Shown here piece after piece: positions 57,758 to 64,000 of a stretch of DNA of 64,000 nt. Source of the stretch: Costus lasius (lineage: Eukaryota; Streptophyta; Magnoliopsida; Zingiberales; Costaceae); assembly GCA_027563935.2 (NCBI GenBank), contig CM050452.1, forward strand, positions 33,860,850 to 33,924,849. Direction: 5' to 3'. The notes beneath the pieces were generated by a model. It worked only from the letters and a program-made list of their open reading frames with translations, had not been told where the DNA came from and ran no database searches. The stretch's first letter is position 1; each line of letters opens with the position of its first letter. The translations under genes were made by a program, and so were the position numbers.

Positions 57758-58363
57758 GGGTCATGACTCGTGAGGGTCATGTCTAGAGGTTGAATCCCGC
57801 TGCAGACGTGAATTATTTGGGGTAACGTGGATCCAAACCGGGTTTGGGGTAACGTGGATCCAAACCGGGATTTGAGCGGGATTGCCCCTGGGTAGGAAGC
57901 CCAGCCTCTAGGCCTGGACCTGTTACGAGTTGTGACTCTAACAAAAAAGGCGCCTTTTTTGTTAGAGTCACAACTCGTAACAGGTCCAGGCCTAGAGGCT
58001 GGGCTTCCTACCCAGGGGCAATCCCGCTCAAATCCCGGTTTGGATCCACGTTACCCCAAACCCGGTTTGGATCCACGTTACCCCAAATAATTCACGTCTG
58101 CAGCGGGATTCGACCTCTAGACACGACCCTCACGAGTCATGACCCTTTAACCATTGAGCTGCAGCTCAATGGTTAAAGGGTCATGACTCGTGAGGGTCGT
58201 GTCTAGAGGTCGAATCCCGCTGCAGACGTGAATTATTTGGGGTAACGTGGATCCAAACCGGGTTTGGGGTAACGTGGATCCAAACCGGGATTTGAGCGGG
58301 ATTGCCCCTGGGTAGGAAGCCCAGCCTCTAGGCCTGGACCTGTTACGAGTTGTGACTCTAACA
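57758..58363. repeat. Three alternating inverted copies of a tRNA-SINE-like unit
   Basis: Copy 1 (+) 57758-57951, copy 2 (-) 57952-58161, copy 3 (+) 58162-58363. Copies 1 and 2 meet tail to tail at A6-ggcgcc-T6; copies 2 and 3 meet head to head at gagctgcagctc. The unit has an A-box-like agctcaatggttaaagg, a B-box-like ggtcgaatccc and an A-rich tail, as in plant tRNA-derived SINEs, plus an internal ~25-bp repeat. Copy 1 lacks its first ~18 bp and differs from copy 3 at two bases; copy 2 matches copy 3. Confidence 0.8.
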
Positions 58364-58368
58364 GGCTT

Positions 58369-59103
58369 TTACCACATAAGATCAGCATGCTTTCTATTTA
58401 TTGTTTATATATTTAGAATTGCATGATTTATTTATCTTCTGCTATCACCAAAGGAATTGCATGATAGTCAAGAACATAAAAGACCGTTAAAATCCAATGC
58501 TAAAATATCAAGCTCGTAAGCCTTCTGACGCGAAACCTCACTGTTCTGATTATCGTTGGAGCCGTGTTGTACCCACTCAGTGGGCACATCCATCTATCTT
58601 CAGACGGTGCGGGATTACACCTGCGTGTTACAGAGAAGGGATTTATCGCTTCTCGTTGCTCAGCATAGCACGTGGTGGTCCAGGGAGTAGGTCGGGTCAG
58701 CTTGACCATGTAGGCTACATATGTGGCGCATATGGTAGCACATGGAGGCAGCCATCTGAGGGATCAGAGACTGTGTTGTATCAACTCAGTTGGCACAGTC
58801 AGCTGGATTGCCCAGATGAAGGGGAATTGCACGGGTTGGCGATTGGCTGGGACAGCCTACCAGAGACTAGTGATTGTACTCTCTGTGCATCTTATCTCGC
58901 CTAAGCGGGACGCGGAGACCAAGTATGAAATCTGGATCCCATCTCACTAAAAGAGTTCTACTCTTTCGGGCTATTTTTGCTGGATTTTTCAGCCAGATAA
59001 AATAGTGAGAAAAGAATCTTTCTTAAGTCCTGGATTGATTCTGAACATTGATACTGACCTTGCTGTTCTTGCATTGTTGTAGATTCCTGCAGCAACGAAC
59101 ACC
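58369..59103 (+). other. E leader, second part
   Basis: Resumes after ggctt (58364-58368). Ends with tactgac (59052-59058), a pyrimidine-rich tract and AG (59091-59092) before gag. The stretch 58497-58904 is open in one frame; I do not treat it as a gene. Confidence 0.8.
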
Positions 59104-60793
59104 ATGAGCTTCAATGTGCGACCCCTACTGGAAAGGGAGAAGTTTGCTGGGCCGAACTTCTCAGACTGGTACGGACACCTTAAGATTGTTCTTAAGGCAG
59201 AGAGGAAACTGTATGTCCTCGAGACGGCTATACCGCCTCAGCCCGCTCCGAACGCCGCAAGGGCGGTTCGGGATGCCTATGAAAAGCATGTCAATGATAG
59301 CATTGATGTCGCTTGCCTGATGCTAGCGTCTATGACGCCACCGCTGCAGCGTCAGCATGAGGATATGTCTGCTATACAAATTATAGCAAACCTCAAGATG
59401 CTGTATGCTGCGCAGGCGAGGACTGAGCGCTATAATTTGACTAAGCTGTTCTTTCAGAGCAAACTGGCTGAAGGGAGCCCAGTGGGAGCTCACGTGCTCA
59501 AGATGATTGGGCACAAGGAGGCTCTAGAGAAACTGGGGCATACCATCAATCAGGAGCTTGCTGTAGACATTATTCTGCAGTCTCTCTCGCCCTCTTTCGA
59601 TGCGTTCATCATTAACTTTAATATGAACAAAATCGATTGTACTCCGGCAGAGCTGCTGAATATGCTCTTGACTACTGAGGAGACTCTGAAGGGAAAGCCT
59701 TCAACCTCTGTCTTGATGTTTCCTTCTAGGAACAAGAAGAAGGGGAAGAAGGGCAAGACCCCTGTCAAGAGCTACAGCAAGGCTCTGAAGCAAAAGGTCA
59801 AGTGGTCGAAGGAATACAGATGTTTCCACTGTGGCCAGCCGGGTCACTGGAAAAAGGACTGTAAAGCGCTCCAAGGAGACAAGAGGGGAAGCATCGCTTC
59901 TGGCTCAGGTATATACGTGACGGAAGTCATGGTTTCATCTTCTTCTATTTCATGGGTGTTGGACACTACATGTGGAGTTCACATTTGTTCAAATGTACAG
60001 GAACTCAGGAGAAGAAGACAGGTGGGACAGCATGAGGTGGACCTACGAGTTGGAAACGGGGCACGGGTTACTACTGTTGCTGTAGGAGACTATTTCATCT
60101 CTTTACCATCTGGACTTGTATTGGAACTAGACAATTGTTACTTTGTTCCCAGCATTACTAAAAATATTATCTCCATTCCTGCTCTTGTCAGGAAGGGGTT
60201 TTCCTTTGAATGCAATATTTCAAAGTGTGTTCTTTCTTTAGATAATATTGTTTATGCTACTGGTTCAATTAACAATGGGTTATTTATGTTGGACATGGAA
60301 TGTTATATACACAATATTGATAATAAGAAAGCCAAATATGCTGATAAAAGCACCTTGTTATGGCATAGTCGTTTAGGCTATATTAACAAGAAATGCATTA
60401 AGCGGTTGCATGATCATGGACTGCTGGGATCTTTCTCCTATGAGGAGATTGATACATGCAAAGCTTGTTTGATGGGCAAAATGACGAAGTCGCCTTTTCC
60501 TCATAAAGGTCAAAGGACTTCAGGTTTACTTGACCTTATACACAGTGATGTGTGTGGGCCATTTAGTAAACATGCCAGAGGTGGCTATTCGTACTTCATT
60601 ACCTTTACTGATGATTTCAGTAGATATGGGTATGTCTATCTAATGAGACATAAGAGTGAATCTTTTGACAAGTTCAAAGAGTTCAAGAATGAAGTACAGA
60701 ATCAGCTAGGCCGAAATATCAAGGCACTTCGTTCTGATCGAGGTGGAGAATACCTAAGTCGAGAGTTTACTGACTATCTGAAGGAGTGTGGGA
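59104..60793 (+). pseudogene. E gag-pol, truncated in integrase
   Basis: Same start as the other copies. Gag and knuckle (CFHCGQPGHWKKDC) intact. The protease active site reads DTT where others have DTA. The integrase zinc domain reads WHSRLGYI, losing the second His. The coding match stops after the second core Asp region (SDRGGEY) at about 60793, and the frame then runs through the E2 PBS to a stop at 60825. No RT or RNase H. The missense changes fit an inactive copy. Confidence 0.9.
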
Positions 60794-60800
60794 CTCATCA

Positions 60801-62622
60801 ATTGGTATCAGAGCCAGGTTCTTAATGTATGTTATGTTGATTGCTTGATGCTTTACGTGATCCATAAATGTGCTAGTCAATAGATCTAATGTTTTCATGA
60901 CATGCGTAACTACATACTTGTTGTAGAACATTTGTTGTATTTTGACGCATGTACATAGTATGCGCTTGTAATAGTTTTGTTTCTTTAAAACTTAAACACT
61001 TGCGCGTATATCATTAGATCAAGGCCTTACAGTAAACCCTTAGACGGGTTATTAGGGTTGAAGTCACCCCCTAGGTTGGATCCAAAAGTCTGATCAGATC
61101 ATCTGACAGCCTTGATGGGTTGACCAGGTAGCACCTGTGCGCTAGCACCTGGTGGCTACAGGTCGACTGCAGACAGGCGTGTAGCGATGTCTGATTGAGA
61201 CAACTAGTGAACGCACATGAGTTAGGCCCGGGGTCACACCCGCATGCCAGACCTCATTGTGGTTGTTCAGCCCTAGTGCATGCATGGTTGACCTTATGGT
61301 CGACTCAAGTCAGTTAGGACTTGGTGCATGCAAGGGCAGTGGATCTGACTAGGATGGATGAGTGGATCCCTAGTAATGGACCGTTGTAAGGTTGTAGGGC
61401 AAATAAGGAAAATTAAAATTGATCCCATGGGGTTTTCGAAAATTTTAATTTTGGATCACATGATTGTTGATTGATGCATATGTATGTTTATTTAATCTTA
61501 TGTGGGCTGCCCATATTAACTGTGTGCTGTGCTGGGGCCTGCGAGCCTGGATTTATTGTTGTAAATTAATTACTGTGATCTGCGCATCACATTGTTTTTA
61601 ATTTATAAAATGTTATTGACCTGCGTGTCAATCTTGTCTAGATAGTTAAATTTGTAATTTAATTAGACAAGAGCACAGAGCACACTTGGCAGAGGCGCTT
61701 GCAGCAGTGGCTGGACCAGGTGGGAGGTCTAGGGTTCGACCCTAGGACCTGGCGCAAATTCCTGGTGGGCGCACCAGAGCTGCAGATGGCGCTTGGGCCC
61801 AGGTTTGGGCCAGATGAGCAGCAAAAGACCCATGAAGAGCAAGTAAAGACTTAATTTAGGTTAAGGTCTTACTAGGGCTATGGGCTTTTACCACATAAGA
61901 TCCATGCTTTCTTTTAATGTTTGAATATTAGAATTGCATGATTAAGTTTATCTTCTGCTATCACCATAGGAATTGTATGATAGTGAAGAAGATAAAAGAC
62001 CGTTAAAATCCAACGCTAAAATATCAAGCTCGTAAGCCTTCTGACGCGAAACCTCACTGTTCTGATTATCGTTGGAGCCGTGTTGTACCCACTCAGTGGG
62101 CACGTCCATCTATCTTCAGACGGTGCGGGATTACACCTGTGTGTTACAGAGTAGGGATTTATCCCTTCTCGTTGCTCAGCATAGCACATGGTGGTCCAGG
62201 GAGTAGGTCGGGTTAGCTTGACCATGTAGGCTACATATGTGGCGCATATGGTAGCACATGGAGGCAGCCATCTGTGGGATCAGAGACTGTGTTGTACCAA
62301 CTCAGTTGGCACAGTCTGCTGGATTGCCCAGATGAAGGGGAATCGCACGGGTTGGCGATCGGCAGGGACTGCCTACCGGAGATTAGTGCTTGTACTCTCT
62401 GTGCATCTTATCTCGCTTGAGCGGGACGCGGAGACCAAGTATGAAATCCGGATCCCATCTCACTAAAAGAGTGTCTACTCTTTCGGGCTGTTTTGTTGGA
62501 TTTTTCAAGCCAGATAAAATAGTGAGAAAAAGGAATCTTTCTTAAGTCCTGATCGATTCTTATACATTGATACTGACCTTGCTGTTCTTGCATTGTTGTA
62601 GATACCTGCAGCAACGAACACC
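60801..62622 (+). other. E2 leader
   Basis: 1.8 kb, complete relative to D1, with the T-arm-like inverted repeat near 61725-61745, tactgac (62571-62577) and acceptor AG (62600-62601), 21 bp before the gag ATG. Confidence 0.82.
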
Positions 62623-64000
62623 ATGAACTTCAATGTGCGATCCCTACTGGAAAGGGAGAAGTTTGCTGGGCCGAACTTCTCTGACTGGTTTGGACACCTT
62701 AAGATCGTTCTTAAGGCAGAGAGGAAACTGTATGTCCTCGAGACGGCGATACCGCCGCAGCCCGCTCCGAACGCCGCAAGGGCGGTTCGGGAAGCCTATG
62801 AAAAGCACGTCAATGATAGCATTGATGTCGCTTGCCTGATGTTAGCGTCTATGACGCCACCGCTGCAGCGTCAGCATGAGGATATGTCTGCTATAGACAT
62901 GATAGCGAACCTCAAGATGCTGTATGCTGCACAGGCGAGGACTGAACGCTATAATTTGATGAAGCTCTTCTTTCAGAGCAAACTGGCTGAAGGGAGCCCA
63001 GTGGGAGCTCATGTGCTCAAGATGATTGGGCACAAGGAGGCTCTAGAGAAACTGGGGCATACCATCAACCAGGAGCTTGCTGTGGATATTATTCTGCAGT
63101 CTCTCCCGCCTTCATTCGACGCGTTCATTATTAACTTTAATATGAACAAAATCGATTGTACTCCGGCAGAGCTGCTGAATATGCTCCTCACTACTGAGGA
63201 GACTCTGAAGGGAAAGCCTTCGACCTCTGTCTTAATGGTTCCTTCCAGGAACAAGAAGAAGGGGAAGAAGGGCAAGACCCCTGTCAAGAGCTACAGCAAG
63301 GCTCTGAAGCAGAAGGTGAAGCGGTCCAAGGAATACAGGTGTTTCCACTGTGGCCAGCTGGGTCACTGGAAAAAGGACTGTAAAGCGCTCCAAGGAGATA
63401 AGAGGGGAAGCTTCGCTTCTGGCTCAGGTATATTCGTGACTGAGGTCATGTTTTCTTCTTCTATATCATGGGTGTTGGACACTGCATGTGGAGTTCACAT
63501 TTGTTCAAATGTACAGGAACTCAAGAGAAGAAGGCAGGTGGGACAGCATGAGGTGGACCTACGCGTTGGAAACGGGGCACGGGTTGCTGCTGTTGCTGTA
63601 GGAGACTACTTCATTTCTTTACCATCTGGAATTGTATTGGAACTAAACAATTGTTATTTTGTTCCCAGTATTACTAAAAATATTATCTCCATTCCTGCTC
63701 TTGTCAGGAAGGGATTTTCCTTTGAATGCAATATTTCAAAGTGTATTTTGTCTTTTGATAATATTGTTTATGCAACTGGTTCAATTAACAATGGGTTATT
63801 CGTGTTGGACATGGAAAGTTCGATACAAAATATTGATATTAAGAAAGCCAAGTATGCTGATGAAAGCACCTTGCTATGGCATAGTCGTTTAGGCCATATA
63901 AACGAGAAACGCATTAAGCGGTTGCATGATTATGGACTGCTGGGATCATTCTCCTACAAGGAGATTGATACATGCAAGGCTTGTTTAATGGGTAAAATGA
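62623..64000 (+). CDS. E2 gag-protease-integrase start, open to window end
   Basis: Starts MNFNVRSLLER as in D1 and is open for all 459 codons in view. Gag, knuckle CFHCGQLGHWKKDC, protease with LDTACG, and the integrase zinc domain (WHSRLGHI, CKAC) are intact, without the E lesions. Closest in sequence to D1. Whether the rest of pol and a 3' LTR exist cannot be seen. Confidence 0.92.
   Translation, partial: MNFNVRSLLEREKFAGPNFSDWFGHLKIVLKAERKLYVLETAIPPQPAPNAARAVREAYEKHVNDSIDVACLMLASMTPPLQRQHEDMSAIDMIANLKMLYAAQARTERYNLMKLFFQSKLAEGSPVGAHVLKMIGHKEALEKLGHTINQELAVDIILQSLPPSFDAFIINFNMNKIDCTPAELLNMLLTTEETLKGKPSTSVLMVPSRNKKKGKKGKTPVKSYSKALKQKVKRSKEYRCFHCGQLGHWKKDCKALQGDKRGSFASGSGIFVTEVMFSSSISWVLDTACGVHICSNVQELKRRRQVGQHEVDLRVGNGARVAAVAVGDYFISLPSGIVLELNNCYFVPSITKNIISIPALVRKGFSFECNISKCILSFDNIVYATGSINNGLFVLDMESSIQNIDIKKAKYADESTLLWHSRLGHINEKRIKRLHDYGLLGSFSYKEIDTCKACLMGKM

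Larger units (their letters stand above)
44588..58363 (-). mobile_element. Rearranged gypsy insertion T2 (Tekay/Del-like)
   Basis: 13.8-kb insertion bounded by ggctt (44583-44587 and 58364-58368). From left: 3' LTR, pol, gag, 5' LTR, a second pol fragment, a scrambled junction, and three alternating SINE-like copies. The outermost bases are TG on the left and CA on the right, as integrase leaves them, yet the right end is not an LTR. Solo LTR S is inserted in pol. Sequence and domain order (chromodomain after integrase) place it in the Tekay/Del chromoviruses. Confidence 0.85.
42069..60800 (+). mobile_element. Copia element E, disrupted
   Basis: F1 copia with 5' LTR, PBS, leader (split by T2) and gag-pol up to integrase, ending at a junction with E2 near 60794-60800. 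cacac (42064-42068) is the likely left target duplication. Reverse transcriptase, RNase H and 3' LTR are absent at the expected place. Confidence 0.88.
60801..64000 (+). mobile_element. Copia element E2, lacking a 5' LTR, runs off window
   Basis: Begins precisely at its PBS (tggtatcagagc 60803-60814). Leader 60801-62622 and gag-pol follow. No LTR precedes it; E integrase sequence abuts instead. Confidence 0.9.

Noticed and set aside
57758..58363. Fold-back DNA transposon as the explanation of the palindrome
   Set aside because: The duplication ggctt pairs with the far end of T2, and no shorter duplication flanks the palindrome alone. Not fully excluded.
60794..60825. C-terminal tail of E gag-pol
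   Set aside because: It translates the E2 PBS region and is not protein-coding in origin.

Overview
This window is repeat-rich nuclear DNA from a flowering plant. I find no host gene, tRNA, rRNA, CRISPR array or bacterial-type gene. The evidence is a dense nest of LTR retrotransposons with plant-type features: primer-binding sites (PBS) matching initiator-Met tRNA, Angela/Tork-like Ty1-copia gag-pol genes behind 1.65-1.72 kb LTRs and a ~1.9 kb leader, and Tekay/Del-like Ty3-gypsy chromoviruses with 2.6-2.8 kb LTRs and a C-terminal chromodomain. The species cannot be named from the sequence.

Naming: copia copies are D0, D1, C, C', A, B, E, E2 and S (family F1); a related copia LTR family is F2; gypsy copies are T1 and T2; a third gypsy-like LTR is LTR3. 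Left part, minus strand, from inside to outside: D0 (1-3390) lies in T1 pol; T1 (3391-8074) lies in D1 pol; D1 (8075-13816) lies in the leader of C; C (13817-17080) lies in an F2 LTR fragment (17081-17337). Next come a short unassigned stretch and LTR3 (about 17561-19414).

Middle: an F2 LTR on the minus strand (pieces 19415-19945, 38305-38431, 40092-41229) contains element A (19946-38299, duplication gtttg) and the solo LTR C' (38432-40086, duplication ggcgc). A is itself split by the full-length element B (25061-34216, duplication gtcta). B has an uninterrupted 1294-codon gag-pol and LTRs differing by three substitutions and one 1-bp gap, so it is the best candidate for an active copy.

Right: an F2 element on the plus strand (from 41230) lies in the F2 minus LTR. 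E (from 42069) lies in that F2 element. T2 (44588-58363, duplication ggctt) lies in the leader of E. The solo LTR S (47586-49304, duplication gagag) lies in T2 pol. T2 is rearranged: LTR, gag-pol, LTR, pol fragment, a scrambled junction, then three alternating inverted copies of a tRNA-SINE-like unit that form its right end. E gag-pol breaks off at 60.8 kb directly against the PBS of another copia copy (E2), with essentially no LTR between; E2 runs off the window.

Main new points: (1) the SINE-like triple palindrome used as the integrated end of a gypsy insertion; (2) a conserved splice donor in the F1 LTR and a branch-point/acceptor just before gag, predicting a spliced mRNA without PBS and leader; (3) a two-hairpin module in the LTRs with GNRA loops and a covarying stem; (4) the LTR-less E/E2 fusion; (5) two copies of the same C insertion site 23 kb apart. 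Alignments were made by eye, so difference counts are approximate.
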